In this document: positions 1 through 8,275 of the stretch, one piece after another
Numbering within the stretch: the first letter of the stretch is position 1
Layout of the letters: each line of letters begins with the position of its first letter
Source of the DNA: CATQHQ01 sp965243805
GTDB lineage: Bacteria; Gemmatimonadota; Gemmatimonadetes; Longimicrobiales; Gaopeijiaceae
Direction: 5' to 3'
Length of the DNA stretch: 64,000 nucleotides
NCBI GenBank assembly: GCA_965243805.1
Contig: OZ251577.1
Span: 2,976,001 to 3,040,000, forward strand
Translations under genes and position numbers: made by a program
The notes under the pieces: generated by a model
Told to the model about the DNA's origin: nothing
Databases searched by the model: none
What the model saw: only the letters and a program-made list of their open reading frames with translations

Positions 1-1087
1 GCGGGGCCTGGGGGCGTACCAGTGGACGTTGCTGCCGATGATGTTTCTCATGTTCGCGCTGGGAAGCGTCGCAATCGTGGCCGGCTTTGCCCACGACCAC
101 GGCGACTTCGCGGCGGCGCTGATGGCGGCTGAGGGGAGGACCGTCCCGCCGGAACCCGACGCCCCGCTGCGCCCGGGCGCGTTCCTGGCCGCCTCGGCGC
201 TGCTCTTCTCCAGCTTCATCGGCTTCGACTCCATCGCCCAGGCTGGGGGCGAGGCCAAGCGGCCACAGCGCAACCTGCCCCTGGCCGTCGCCCTGGCCGT
301 GGCGACGGTGGGGACCTTCTACCTGCTCTTCACCGCCGCCGTCTACCACGCCGTGCCCTGGAGTTTCATCGCCGCCGAGGCGCAACATCGGGACCTGACG
401 GCGCCGGGCCTCCTGGGGTACCTGCTCCCCGTGGGCTGGACCCTTGCGATCGTGGGCGGAGCGGCGGTCGCCCTCGTGAACGACCTGCCCGCCATGCTGC
501 TGGCCGTTTCGCGCCTCGTCTTCGCGTGGGGAGAGGACGGCGTGTTCCCCCGGAAGGCGGCTTCGGTCCATCCCCGCCGCCGGACACCCCACGTGGCAAT
601 CTTGGCGAGCGGCGCCATGGCGTCGGTGGGCATCCTGGGAAGCCACTTTGCAGGGGACTTCTTCTTGGGGATCGACATTCTGGTCACGTCGATGCTGGTG
701 AACTTCGCCCTCGTGTGCCTCTCGCTGCTGGCGCTCCGCCGGCGCAACCCGGAGCTGGCGGCCGGATTGAGGGTGCTGTCGAAGCCGGTGGCGCGGAACG
801 CGGCGGGCGCAGTGGGGACGGCGGTCATGGGCGTGTTCCTGGCGGTCCACCTGTGGAAGGACCTGACCGCCGCCGTGGACGCTTGGTACTTCCGCTCCAC
901 GCCGGTGTGGCTGGCGGTCATGACGTTGGCGTCGGCGATCTACTTCCGTGAGACTTCGGCCCTGCGCAGGCGGGGCGCCGACACGAAGAAGCTGTTCCGT
1001 GCGCTTCCGCCCGAGCACGGCCGAGCGCCCGAGCACGACGGACCACCCAAGCACAGCGGAGCACCCGAGCACGGCGGACCACCATGA
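1..1087 (+). CDS. APC-family amino acid permease, 3' part (5' end outside window)
   Basis: The frame is open to the first base of the window, so this is the C-terminal part of a gene that starts upstream. About eight hydrophobic segments are visible. The stretch FIGFDSIAQAGGEAKRPQRN matches the helix-6 signature of cationic-type amino-acid transporters in the APC superfamily (fiGFDs...EE...PqR), so the product is an inner-membrane amino acid permease of unknown substrate. After the last helix the tail becomes polar and carries four degenerate copies of a (P/A)EH-type element rich in Pro, Gly and His (about 1003-1084). The stop overlaps the ATG of the aldo/keto reductase gene (ATGA), so the two are probably co-transcribed. 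Family assignment is firm; substrate is unknown. Confidence 0.85.
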   Translation, partial: RGLGAYQWTLLPMMFLMFALGSVAIVAGFAHDHGDFAAALMAAEGRTVPPEPDAPLRPGAFLAASALLFSSFIGFDSIAQAGGEAKRPQRNLPLAVALAVATVGTFYLLFTAAVYHAVPWSFIAAEAQHRDLTAPGLLGYLLPVGWTLAIVGGAAVALVNDLPAMLLAVSRLVFAWGEDGVFPRKAASVHPRRRTPHVAILASGAMASVGILGSHFAGDFFLGIDILVTSMLVNFALVCLSLLALRRRNPELAAGLRVLSKPVARNAAGAVGTAVMGVFLAVHLWKDLTAAVDAWYFRSTPVWLAVMTLASAIYFRETSALRRRGADTKKLFRALPPEHGRAPEHDGPPKHSGAPEHGGPP

Positions 1088-2640
1088 CCGGGGAGGCCGC
1101 CCCGCGCACCGTGCCCCGAGTGTCCCTGGCGCCGGGGCTCCAGGTCTCGCGGGTCGTTGTCGGCCTGTGGCAGGTGGCGGACCAGGAGCGGCGGCGAGGA
1201 AGGCCCCTCGACCCCAAGGCCGGCGCCCGTGCCATGGCCGAGTACGCCCGCGCCGGCTTCACCACCTTCGACATGGCGGATCACTATGGGTCGGCGGAGC
1301 TCGTGGCCGGCGAGTTGGTTCGGCGAGAGGTCCAGCAGCAGGCTCGGCCGCAGGTCCAGCGAGAGGTCCAGCGAGAGGCCCGGCGGCACGCGCAAGGGCC
1401 GCCCGGCGGCGACCCGCTCCCGGTCCAGTTGCTGACCAAGTGGGTGCCCGCGCCGGGTCGCATCGCCCGGCAGGCAGTTGCCGACGCGGTGGACCGGGCC
1501 CGAGAGCGCATGGGCGTGGACGCCATCGACCTCCTCCAGTTTCACGCCTGGAACTACGCCGACCCCAGCTGGCTCGACGCTCTCTTCTACTTGGCCGAAC
1601 AACGAGAAGCCGGCGCGATCCGCCACCTGGGGGTGACCAACTTCGACGCCGTGCACCTGGACATGGCGCTCCGCAGCGGGGTTCCCATCGCCACCAACCA
1701 AGTGTGCTGCTCGCTTCTGGACCGGAGGGCGCTGGGAGCGACCAGCCGCGTCTGCCGAATGCACGACGTGAAGCTGCTGGCGTACGGCGTCCTGGCCGGA
1801 GGGCTCCTGACTGGGCGATGGCTGGGGCGCGCGGCCCCGCAGGGCGACGAGTCCACCTGGTCCCAGACCAAGTACATGCGCTTCGTCCGCGAGGCGGGGG
1901 GATGGGATCGGGTGCAGGCGCTTCTGCGCGTCGTTCGCCGGGTTGCCGACCGGCTGGGCGTGTCGATGGCTGGCGTGGCCTGCCGCTACGTGCTGGACCA
2001 GCCGGCGGTCGCGAGCGTGATCGTGGGCGCGAGGTTGGGCGAGCGATCTCACGCCGAGGACAATGCGCGGCTGTTCGGCTGGTCCCTGGACGACGACGCC
2101 CGGGCCGAGCTCGAGGCCGCGGCCGACCGCCTGAACCCGATTCCTGGCGACTGCGGCGACGAGTACCGCCGACCGCCCTTCCTGACGGCATCGGGCGACC
2201 TGAGCCACCACGTCCAGCTCCCCCTCCCGGCGCCGTACCCCGTGGCTCGCACCGACCCGTCCGTCGAACACGTCTCCACCGGCACGCCCTGGGAGCGGAT
2301 CGCCGGCTACAGCCGCGCCGTGCGGAGAGGCGACCGGATCTGGGTGTCGGGCACGACCGCCAGCCACCGAGACCGGCGGATCGGGGGAGACGACGCGGCC
2401 GCCCAGACTCACTTCGTGGTCGACAAGATCGAAGGGACGCTTCAGTCGCTGGGCGCGAATCTGGCCGACGTGGTGCGGACCCGCGTCTTTATCTCCGACG
2501 AAGCCGACTGGGAGGCCGTGGCCAGGGTGCACGGCGTCCGTTTCGGCCCCGTGTCGCCCGCCAACACTCTGGTTCGGGCGGGGCTGGTGGGAGACGGGCT
2601 CCTGGTGGAGATCGAAGCCGAAGCCGTGGCGGGCCGTTGA
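1084..2640 (+). CDS. Aldo/keto reductase fused to a C-terminal RidA (YjgF) domain
   Basis: 518 residues. Residues about 15-375 form an aldo/keto reductase barrel. The catalytic tetrad is visible as D63 and Y68 (FDMADHYGS), K119 (LLTKW) and H154 (LQFHAW), so NAD(P)H-dependent carbonyl reduction or alcohol oxidation is expected. Residues about 396-518 are a RidA/YjgF domain (WVSGTTA; VVRTRVFIS near its end), a family that hydrolyses reactive enamines and imines. The join suggests that product and detoxifying activities are linked in one cytoplasmic polypeptide; this is inference. A Gln/Arg-rich insert at residues 80-103 is internally repetitive (QREVQREARR). The start ATG overlaps the permease stop, and the stop overlaps the TTG start of the next gene, so all three are likely one transcript. 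Confidence 0.88.
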   Translation: MTGEAAPRTVPRVSLAPGLQVSRVVVGLWQVADQERRRGRPLDPKAGARAMAEYARAGFTTFDMADHYGSAELVAGELVRREVQQQARPQVQREVQREARRHAQGPPGGDPLPVQLLTKWVPAPGRIARQAVADAVDRARERMGVDAIDLLQFHAWNYADPSWLDALFYLAEQREAGAIRHLGVTNFDAVHLDMALRSGVPIATNQVCCSLLDRRALGATSRVCRMHDVKLLAYGVLAGGLLTGRWLGRAAPQGDESTWSQTKYMRFVREAGGWDRVQALLRVVRRVADRLGVSMAGVACRYVLDQPAVASVIVGARLGERSHAEDNARLFGWSLDDDARAELEAAADRLNPIPGDCGDEYRRPPFLTASGDLSHHVQLPLPAPYPVARTDPSVEHVSTGTPWERIAGYSRAVRRGDRIWVSGTTASHRDRRIGGDDAAAQTHFVVDKIEGTLQSLGANLADVVRTRVFISDEADWEAVARVHGVRFGPVSPANTLVRAGLVGDGLLVEIEAEAVAGR

Positions 2641-3266
2641 AGTTCGTTCTCTTCGATCTGCTGTCGGCGCTGATCGATTCCTGGTCGCTGTGGAACGAGA
2701 TCGCCGGCGACGAAGAGCGCGGACGGACTTGGCGCATGAACTACTTGGCCCGCACCTACGACGCCGGCGCGTACGTGCCCTACCTGGAGCTGGTGGCGGT
2801 CTCGGCCCAGGCGACCGGCCTTCCCAAGACGAGCGCCAACGAGCTTGATGCCCGGTGGGACGAGCTGCAGCCTTGGCCGGAAGCGGAGCGCACGCTTCGG
2901 GCGCTGTCCCGAAAGGCCACGCTGGGTGTGGCGACCAACTGCTCCGACGCGCTTGGCCGGAGGGCGGCGAGGCGGCTGGAGGTACCGTTCGCGGCCGTGG
3001 TCACCGCCGAGTCTGCTGGGTGCTACAAGCCCTGCCGCCGCATCTACGAGGCCGGTGCGGAGGCATTGGGCGCGTTGCCGGAAGACGTGCTCTTCGTGGC
3101 CGGTTCGCCCTTCGACGTGCGCGGGGCCGCGGACGCCGGCATGAGCGTCGCTTGGCACAACCGGGCGGGGCTGGTCGACGACGGGGCCCAGGAGCGTGCG
3201 GTGGCGGTCTTGCGAGACCTGGACGAACTCCCCGACCTTCGCCTGCCGGGGCGTTGTACCGCTTGA
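2637..3266 (+). CDS. HAD-family hydrolase, 2-haloacid dehalogenase-like
   Basis: 209 residues from a TTG start that overlaps the preceding TGA (TTGA); the frame is open further upstream but there it is only the shadow of the reductase gene. HAD motifs are in order: FVLFDLL with nucleophile D7, motif II VATNCSD, motif III lysine in GCYKPCRRIYE, and motif IV FVAGSPFDVRGA. The second Asp of the phosphatase DxD motif is missing, as in L-2-haloacid dehalogenases, so a dehalogenase-type or related hydrolase is more likely than a phosphatase. Soluble and cytoplasmic. Translational coupling to the reductase-RidA protein suggests a shared small-molecule pathway. The true substrate cannot be told from sequence. 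Confidence 0.78.
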   Translation: MKFVLFDLLSALIDSWSLWNEIAGDEERGRTWRMNYLARTYDAGAYVPYLELVAVSAQATGLPKTSANELDARWDELQPWPEAERTLRALSRKATLGVATNCSDALGRRAARRLEVPFAAVVTAESAGCYKPCRRIYEAGAEALGALPEDVLFVAGSPFDVRGAADAGMSVAWHNRAGLVDDGAQERAVAVLRDLDELPDLRLPGRCTA

Positions 3267-3354
3267 CGCGGACCGCTGGACGGATTCTGTTGGAACCCCC
3301 CTCGGGACGCAGCAGCAAGTCCCCTTCGACCACCCGCCACAACAGGTTCCGACG

Positions 3355-3843
3355 ATGCGTTGCCACTTCGCCTCCCCTCTGGTCCTCGTCTCGGTGCTGG
3401 CCGTCGCAGGTTGCGGAAGCGACTCTACCGACGCCGTCTACGACGCCGAGATGCCCGCCGACGCCGCAACATCCACCGACGCTGCGCCTTCCCCCGACTC
3501 CGACTCCGGCATGATCACAACCGATTCCGGCCTTCGCTACGAGGTGCTGCGGGAAGGCGACGGCCCCAGCCCAACGACGAGCCAGCGCGTTACGGTGCAC
3601 TACCGGGGCACCTTCCCCGACGGCGGCGAGTTCGACTCCTCCTACGAACGAGGCGAACCCACCGAGTTCGCGGTGAACGGCGTGGTCTCGGGGTTTGCCG
3701 AAGCGCTCATGCTGATGAAGGTGGGAGGCCACCTGCGGGCGCATGTCCCCAGCGAGCTGGCATATGGCGAGGAAGGGGCCGGCTCCGTCATCGGCCCGAA
3801 TCAGGACCTGGTCTTCGAGATCGAACTGCTGGCCGTGCGCTAG
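3355..3843 (+). CDS. FKBP-type peptidyl-prolyl isomerase lipoprotein
   Basis: 162 residues. The N-terminus has a short lipoprotein signal ending in VLAVAGC, with acylated Cys at residue 20. A low-complexity Asp/Ala/Ser linker follows (residues 21-53). The C-terminal ~105 residues are a single FKBP domain: VTVHYRGTFPDGGEFDSSY, then VVSGFAEALMLMKVGG, and SELAYGE near the end. It should accelerate prolyl isomerisation in the periplasm while tethered to a membrane. The ATG at 3355 is preferred over upstream in-frame codons because it directly precedes the signal peptide. Ribosome-binding signal is weak. It stands alone, 88 bp after the HAD gene, and its stop lies inside a tandem repeat. Confidence 0.88.
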   Translation: MRCHFASPLVLVSVLAVAGCGSDSTDAVYDAEMPADAATSTDAAPSPDSDSGMITTDSGLRYEVLREGDGPSPTTSQRVTVHYRGTFPDGGEFDSSYERGEPTEFAVNGVVSGFAEALMLMKVGGHLRAHVPSELAYGEEGAGSVIGPNQDLVFEIELLAVR

Positions 3844-3883
3844 GCTGCTGGGGGTGCGCTAGGCTGCGGGCGTGCGCTAGGCT
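3835..3883. repeat. Three spaced copies of a 12-bp repeat between convergent genes
   Basis: The 12-mer GTGCGCTAGGCT occurs at 3835-3846, 3854-3865 and 3872-3883. The first copy contains the stop codon of the FKBP gene (TAG) and the third contains, on the other strand, the stop codon of the convergent gene. The repeat has therefore grown exactly across the gene junction. No hairpin is evident; function unknown. Confidence 0.8.
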
Positions 3884-5004
3884 CCGTCCGGCAAGGTCCG
3901 CCCAGTGTGCGGCCTCGCGATTCCGCCGCGAAACCGGTAGCCGACCAGCTCGTCGCGCGTTCTCGCTAGCCCGAGAGCGAGCGGGCCGCGGAAGTTGGTG
4001 GGGCGACGGGCGAAGACGGGCGTGCGCATCCACCATTCCTGCACGTACCAAGCCCCGTCTTGTGCCTGGGCCAGCACGATCTCGCCGCCCTGCTCCGGTG
4101 CCGCCGGCCCGTCCGTCAGGTGGCGGAACTCCACGCTAGCGACCCGCGCGGCCGACCGGCTGAGCACGAACGCGCCCTCGATGGCGACGCCGGTCATCTC
4201 CGGCGCGGAGCGGAAGAGGAGCAGAAGCGTGTCGGGTTCCTCCGTCTCCAGCGCGAAGCAGTGGTTCGCATGGAACCAGGGCGACACCAGCAGTCCGGGG
4301 AACGGGGCGAAGTAGCGAACCCGCCGGCCTCCGAGATCTTCCGCCCACCCTGTATTCTCGAGCGTGGCCGAGTCAACGAAGGCGAAGGGAGCGCCTTCCC
4401 GCATGACTACAGTGTCCGCGACCAATTCCTGGACGTTGAGCTTTCGGTCCATCTCGCCACTGTATGTAACGACTTGGAAGACCGCCTCGCCGTCGGCGGT
4501 GCCGAGTGTGGTTCTAGCCAGCGTCGCCTGCACCAGCTGCCATGCGTCCCCGAGTACGCTGCCCGCCGCTCCCGACGAGATCGAGCACACCGGCTCGGCG
4601 GATACGGTCACTCCGGGCAGTTCGATCGGCTCGGAGGTGAGCCGCACCTCCATCTCCCGGCCGGTCTCCTCGACGAGCTGCTCGTGCCGTCGAAGTCCGA
4701 TCCGCTCCACAACGATGGTGTAAGGTGCCGGGCCAGCCGCCGAGAGCGCGAACCGCCCGGAATCGCGGCTCAACCGACGGTCCCGCACAACCCCCTCGCC
4801 GTCCAGCAGCGCGACCATCGCTTCCGCCACCGGGTCGCCCGTCGCCGCGTCGAGCAGCCGCCCACTGACGAGCTGGCCCTGGCCCGCCGCGGGAGCCGCC
4901 CACCCGATCAGCAGGGTGCCGGCGCAGATCACCCGTCGCGCCGCTCCGCATCCAAGCCTGACCACTAGTTGACGATCACGTGCGAGGAAGAGCCGAGTTC
5001 TCAT
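3877..5004 (-). CDS. Secreted protein with carboxypeptidase-regulatory-like domain
   Basis: 375 residues from the ATG at 5004, chosen because GAGG lies 7 nt upstream and because a signal peptide follows (hydrophobic segment ending near AAPAAGQG). Residues about 45-120 resemble a carboxypeptidase D regulatory-like beta-sandwich (SGRLLDAATGDPVAEAMVAL, then the PYTIVVERIGLRRH region), the fold often found at the N-terminus of TonB-dependent receptors. The remaining ~250 residues match nothing I recognise and have no barrel-like C-terminus. I read it as an exported periplasmic or surface protein of unknown role, a type common in Gemmatimonadota. It lies 171 bp downstream of the permease gene on the same strand. 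Confidence 0.6.
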   Translation of the reverse strand: MRTRLFLARDRQLVVRLGCGAARRVICAGTLLIGWAAPAAGQGQLVSGRLLDAATGDPVAEAMVALLDGEGVVRDRRLSRDSGRFALSAAGPAPYTIVVERIGLRRHEQLVEETGREMEVRLTSEPIELPGVTVSAEPVCSISSGAAGSVLGDAWQLVQATLARTTLGTADGEAVFQVVTYSGEMDRKLNVQELVADTVVMREGAPFAFVDSATLENTGWAEDLGGRRVRYFAPFPGLLVSPWFHANHCFALETEEPDTLLLLFRSAPEMTGVAIEGAFVLSRSAARVASVEFRHLTDGPAAPEQGGEIVLAQAQDGAWYVQEWWMRTPVFARRPTNFRGPLALGLARTRDELVGYRFRGGIARPHTGRTLPDGA

Positions 5005-5042
5005 CGGTCGTCCTCTTTCTCCTGGGGGAGTCGGTGGGGCAT

Positions 5043-5066
5043 CCAAGCTTGAATGGCTAGGCTTGG
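5043..5066. other. Inverted repeat upstream of the secreted-protein gene
   Basis: CCAAGC and GCTTGG form a 6-bp inverted repeat separated by 12 nt, in the gap between the APC permease stop and the start at 5004. It could be an operator half-site pair or a weak hairpin. There is no run of T, so I do not call it a terminator. Confidence 0.25.
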
Positions 5067-5175
5067 ACGGCGCTTCTCCGATACGTACACGCCGCACGCG
5101 CAAGTGTTCCCCGCTCCCAGGCGACAGCTTCCAGGGGCGGTTCTTCGGGGGACGGCTCCTATGGGCCCGGTCTGC

Positions 5176-6492
5176 TCAGTCGGACTTCGCGCGACGATCC
5201 GGCGTTCCCGCCACCCAGTACAAAGCCAAGCCCGCAGCCACCAAGGCGAGTCCGGCCCACGCCTCTTCGGGGCGATTGCGGAGCAGGTAACCCAGGGTCC
5301 AGGTCGTCAGGCCCATGTAGACGATCGGCGTGAAGGGGAAGCCCCAGGCTCGGTAGGGGCGGTCCAGATGGGGTTCCCGGCGGCGGAGGACGAAGACGCC
5401 GGCCACCGCGACCAAGCTGTTCAGCGCCAAGATGAATCCGGAGAACACCAGAACCGTCTCGAACGAAGCCGTGACCACGAAGAGCAAGGCGACGCCGGCT
5501 TGCACCAGTACGGCCGTCGCGGGAATGCCGTGCCGGTTTGTGCGCGCAAGGAAGCGAAAGGGGGGATGGTCGTCGCCGATCGCTTGCAGGACCCGCGGAC
5601 CGGCCATGATCATGGCGCTCACGGTCGAGACGAGCAGCACGGCCAGCGCCACGCCCGCCACAACAGCGCCCCGGTCGCCGAACAGATGCGACGCGGCCAC
5701 ATAGCCCACCTCGACCTTGCCCCGCATTTCGGCGATCGGCGCGGCCCGAAGAAAGGCGTAGTTGAGGGCCGTGTACAGGGTTGCGACGAGCAGCGTGCCG
5801 CCGGCGAGGACCCGGGGCAGCGTGCGCCGAGGGTCGCGAAGTTCGCCGGAGAGGTAAGTGGCAGCGTTCCAGCCGGTGTAGGCGTAGGAGACGTAGATCA
5901 GCGAGACCGCGAAGGCGCCGCCGAAGACGATCCGCCCGTCGCCCGGGACCGGAACGAGAGAGACGGGCTGGGGATCGGGAGCGAGGGCGACAGCGGCCAG
6001 GCAGAAGACTGCGATCAGCCCCACCTTGACGGTCGTGAAGCTCCGCTGAAGGAGGCTGGAACGGTGGTAGGTGGTGGCGTGGACGCTGGCCAGCACGATC
6101 ACCAGTCCCGACGCCAGCCAAGTCGGCGACAACGCGGGGAACGCCGACGCCAAATACGTCCCGAAGGTGATGGCGGCCAGCGCCGTGGGGGCGGCGAAGC
6201 CGATGGTGGCGGACACCCAGCCCGACACGAACCCAGCCGCCGGGTGGTAGACCCGCGAGAGGAAGGCGTACTCGCCGCCGGAGCGAGGGATCGCAGCGCC
6301 CAGCTCGGCGTAGGACACGGCGCCGCAGAACGCCGCCGCGCCCCCCACGACCCAAAGGAGAAGCAGCGGGAAGGTGGACTGGATCTCCACGAGCTGGAAG
6401 CCCAGACTGGTGAAGACGCCCGTACCGATCATGTTCGCCACCACCACCGAGCCGGCGGCGTAGGGACCGTAGCCCCGGAACGCGGCGCTCAT
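5176..6492 (-). CDS. APC-family amino acid permease
   Basis: 438 residues with about twelve predicted membrane helices. The N-terminal VVVANMIGTGVFTSLGF is the APC-superfamily helix-1 motif. The helix-2/3 region (YAELGAAIPRSGGEYAFL) and helix 6 (YVSYAYTGWNAATYLSGELR) are also typical of LAT/APC transporters. Expected role: proton- or exchange-driven amino acid transport across the inner membrane; substrate unknown. It starts at ATG 6492, 35 bp from the divergent LOG-like gene, so the two promoters must overlap each other's 5' regions. It is one of three unrelated-context APC permeases in the window. Confidence 0.85.
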   Translation of the reverse strand: MSAAFRGYGPYAAGSVVVANMIGTGVFTSLGFQLVEIQSTFPLLLLWVVGGAAAFCGAVSYAELGAAIPRSGGEYAFLSRVYHPAAGFVSGWVSATIGFAAPTALAAITFGTYLASAFPALSPTWLASGLVIVLASVHATTYHRSSLLQRSFTTVKVGLIAVFCLAAVALAPDPQPVSLVPVPGDGRIVFGGAFAVSLIYVSYAYTGWNAATYLSGELRDPRRTLPRVLAGGTLLVATLYTALNYAFLRAAPIAEMRGKVEVGYVAASHLFGDRGAVVAGVALAVLLVSTVSAMIMAGPRVLQAIGDDHPPFRFLARTNRHGIPATAVLVQAGVALLFVVTASFETVLVFSGFILALNSLVAVAGVFVLRRREPHLDRPYRAWGFPFTPIVYMGLTTWTLGYLLRNRPEEAWAGLALVAAGLALYWVAGTPDRRAKSD

Positions 6493-6527
6493 GGCCGGCG
6501 CCGTGCCAGCGGGGCATCTTGCCAGCC

Positions 6528-7271
6528 ATGAAGAAGAGGTCGCCTGCGCCGATTCGTCCGTCGCGACCGCTGGCCGGTCGCCTGCCCGTGGTGGGCGTGA
6601 TGGGGTCGGGTACGCGCACCCACGACGGGCTGGCTGCGCCCCTGGGACGGGGCTTGGCCCGAATGGGCGTGCACCTCCTGACGGGGGGCGGGGGCGGTGT
6701 GATGACGGCGGTCTCCCGAGCCTTCGCTCGGGTGGAGGACCGGGCAGGCCTGGTCGTGGGCGTGTTGCCGGGTGGGGCTGGCGACGGGAGCGGAAGTGGC
6801 GGCGAGAGCGGAGGAACCGAGCAGGGCGGCCCCCCTCCGCCGGGCTACCCCAACCCGTGGGTGGAGCTTGCGATCTGCACCCACTTGGCCGCCCGAGGCG
6901 CCGCCGGCGACACGCCCGACTCGCGAAACCACGTCAACGTCCTGTCGTCGGATGTGGTGGTGGCTCTTCCGGGCGGCGCAGGCACGGCCTCGGAAGTGGA
7001 GCTGGCGCTTCGCTACGGGCGTCCGCTGGTGGTTCTGGGCGCGGCGGAAGAGGCCGCGGAGCGGGCCACCCCTGGCGCCGGCAGAGTCCACGCGACGAGC
7101 GACGTATCCCGGGCCCTCTCGTTGGTGCGGTGGCTTCTGCACGAGGCCACGGGCCAGCCGGCGGCTTCGCGGCAGCCGGCGGCTTCGGGTCAACCAGCGG
7201 CTTCGGGTCAGCCAGCGGCGGCGGGTCAGCCAGCCGCTTCGGGTCCTGCCAGCTCGTCCAGCCACGACTGA
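6528..7271 (+). CDS. LOG-like / TIGR00725-type nucleotide-binding protein
   Basis: 247 residues from ATG 6528; an in-frame TTG at 6519 is the alternative. The Rossmann-like core has VVGVMGSGTRTHDG, LLTGGGGGVMTAVSRAF and VVVALPGGAGTASEVELAL. The last is the PGGxGTxxE signature of the LOG / lysine-decarboxylase-like superfamily, here closest to the TIGR00725 (molybdenum-cofactor-carrier-like) branch. Such proteins bind or hydrolyse nucleotides; the activity of this branch is not settled. The segment at residues 80-110 is a Gly/Ser/Pro-rich insertion. The C-terminus consists of repeated (A/S)GQPAA units, and this tail overlaps the end of the convergent metallo-beta-lactamase gene by 46 bp. Confidence 0.68.
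   Translation: MKKRSPAPIRPSRPLAGRLPVVGVMGSGTRTHDGLAAPLGRGLARMGVHLLTGGGGGVMTAVSRAFARVEDRAGLVVGVLPGGAGDGSGSGGESGGTEQGGPPPPGYPNPWVELAICTHLAARGAAGDTPDSRNHVNVLSSDVVVALPGGAGTASEVELALRYGRPLVVLGAAEEAAERATPGAGRVHATSDVSRALSLVRWLLHEATGQPAASRQPAASGQPAASGQPAAAGQPAASGPASSSSHD
7152..7241. repeat. Five 18-bp tandem repeats at the end of the LOG-like gene
   Basis: Five contiguous degenerate 18-bp units (7152-7169, 7170-7187, 7188-7205, 7206-7223, 7224-7241) of the form GGTCAGCCAGCGGCTTCG. They keep the reading frame and encode the GQPAAS tail. The last unit runs into the 3' end of the convergent hydrolase gene, where it is read on the other strand. Confidence 0.85.
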
Positions 7272-8275
7272 ATGGCGCGCTGATAGTAGAGCGGGTTGAA
7301 GAGCGTCCATTCGCCCAAGCTCTCGGGGACCCGGTAGGCGCGAGCCGCTTCTTCCGCCGTGATCCCGCGCTGGGCGGCAGCCCGTCCGGCCTCTTCCACG
7401 GAATCGATCAGCGCCACGTAGTCGCCCAGCGCTCCAGCGTCGGCAAGAGGGCCGTGGCCGGGGACGAAGACGGAGGAGGGCAGGCTCTGGAGCGCCCGCA
7501 CGGACCGAGAGAGGCGCGACGGCCGTGCGTCCATGTAGTTGGGAAACATGGCGTTCCACACTAGGTCGCCGCACCAGACCGGGCCCTCACCGCCGTCCAG
7601 CTCCACCGTCGCGTCGCTGACCGTGTGCCCGCTCCGGGGGGTCACCGCGACGCGACGGTCTCCCAGGTCGATCTCGGTCGGACCGTCCGCCGCCAGCGTC
7701 ACCACGTCGGCCCACGCCGTGGCGGCCCCGTCCTCGTCGTCGCCGGGCCCGCCGCCGCCGGCTCGGCCTTGCCGGTTCTCGACCACTTGGTCTCGGGTCG
7801 CCGCGGTGGCGAGCAGCGCAGGTGCCTCACGGACCTGAGGTTCGTCGCGGTTGGGACCCCCGGTCGGTGCGCCCGAGAACCCTCCCGGTCCCGCCGAATG
7901 GTCGCCGTGGTGGTGGCTCACCACCACATGGGTCGGCCACCGTCCCGTCAACTCCCGTGCGCGCTCGGCGACCCACCGGGCACCCGCCGGCGTGGCGAAC
8001 GCCTCCACCACCAACGTGCCCGACGAGCCGGCTACGATGCCGCCGTTGCACACGGTGGTGTAGTCTCCGTCCAGAGGCGTGGAAACGACGGCGAAGACGC
8101 CCGGCCCCACCTCTTCGATTCGGGCGAAGGGCGCCTGGGCCACGACCCGGAGCGGAATCGAGCCCAGCGAGCGCCATCTGCGGAGCGCCTTGAACGGCAG
8201 GAACGGCGAGGCCGCCGCCAAGTACGAGGCGCAGCATCCTGCGGTCGCGACGAAGTGCCGCCGAGTCTGGGTCAT
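7226..8275 (-). CDS. Exported metallo-beta-lactamase-fold hydrolase
   Basis: 349 residues. The N-terminus MTQTRRHFVATAGCCASYL looks like a Tat-type signal (RRHF followed by a hydrophobic stretch), so a folded, zinc-loaded enzyme would be exported. The zinc site is complete: HHHGDH (H121, H123, D125, H126), RSGHTVSDA, VWCGDLVWN and VPGHGPL. A roughly 60-residue Gly/Asp-rich insertion follows the HxHxDH motif. The overall form is that of secreted MBL-fold hydrolases (quinoprotein-relay/beta-lactamase-like); substrate unknown, so beta-lactamase activity should not be assumed. Its ATG overlaps the stop of the upstream membrane-protein gene (ATGA). Its 3' end overlaps the convergent LOG-like gene by 46 bp. 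Confidence 0.82.
   Translation of the reverse strand: MTQTRRHFVATAGCCASYLAAASPFLPFKALRRWRSLGSIPLRVVAQAPFARIEEVGPGVFAVVSTPLDGDYTTVCNGGIVAGSSGTLVVEAFATPAGARWVAERARELTGRWPTHVVVSHHHGDHSAGPGGFSGAPTGGPNRDEPQVREAPALLATAATRDQVVENRQGRAGGGGPGDDEDGAATAWADVVTLAADGPTEIDLGDRRVAVTPRSGHTVSDATVELDGGEGPVWCGDLVWNAMFPNYMDARPSRLSRSVRALQSLPSSVFVPGHGPLADAGALGDYVALIDSVEEAGRAAAQRGITAEEAARAYRVPESLGEWTLFNPLYYQRAIQSWLDELAGPEAAG

Noticed and set aside
948..2636. Frame-open extension upstream of the HAD hydrolase, giving a 772-residue product.
   Set aside because: The upstream part is Arg/Pro/Gly-rich and lies in another frame of the aldo/keto reductase gene. The HAD domain begins at the TTG overlapping the reductase stop.
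7226..7271. Naming the MBL-fold protein a beta-lactamase resistance gene.
   Set aside because: Zinc ligands are shared by all MBL-fold hydrolases. The large insertion and context give no support for beta-lactam hydrolysis.
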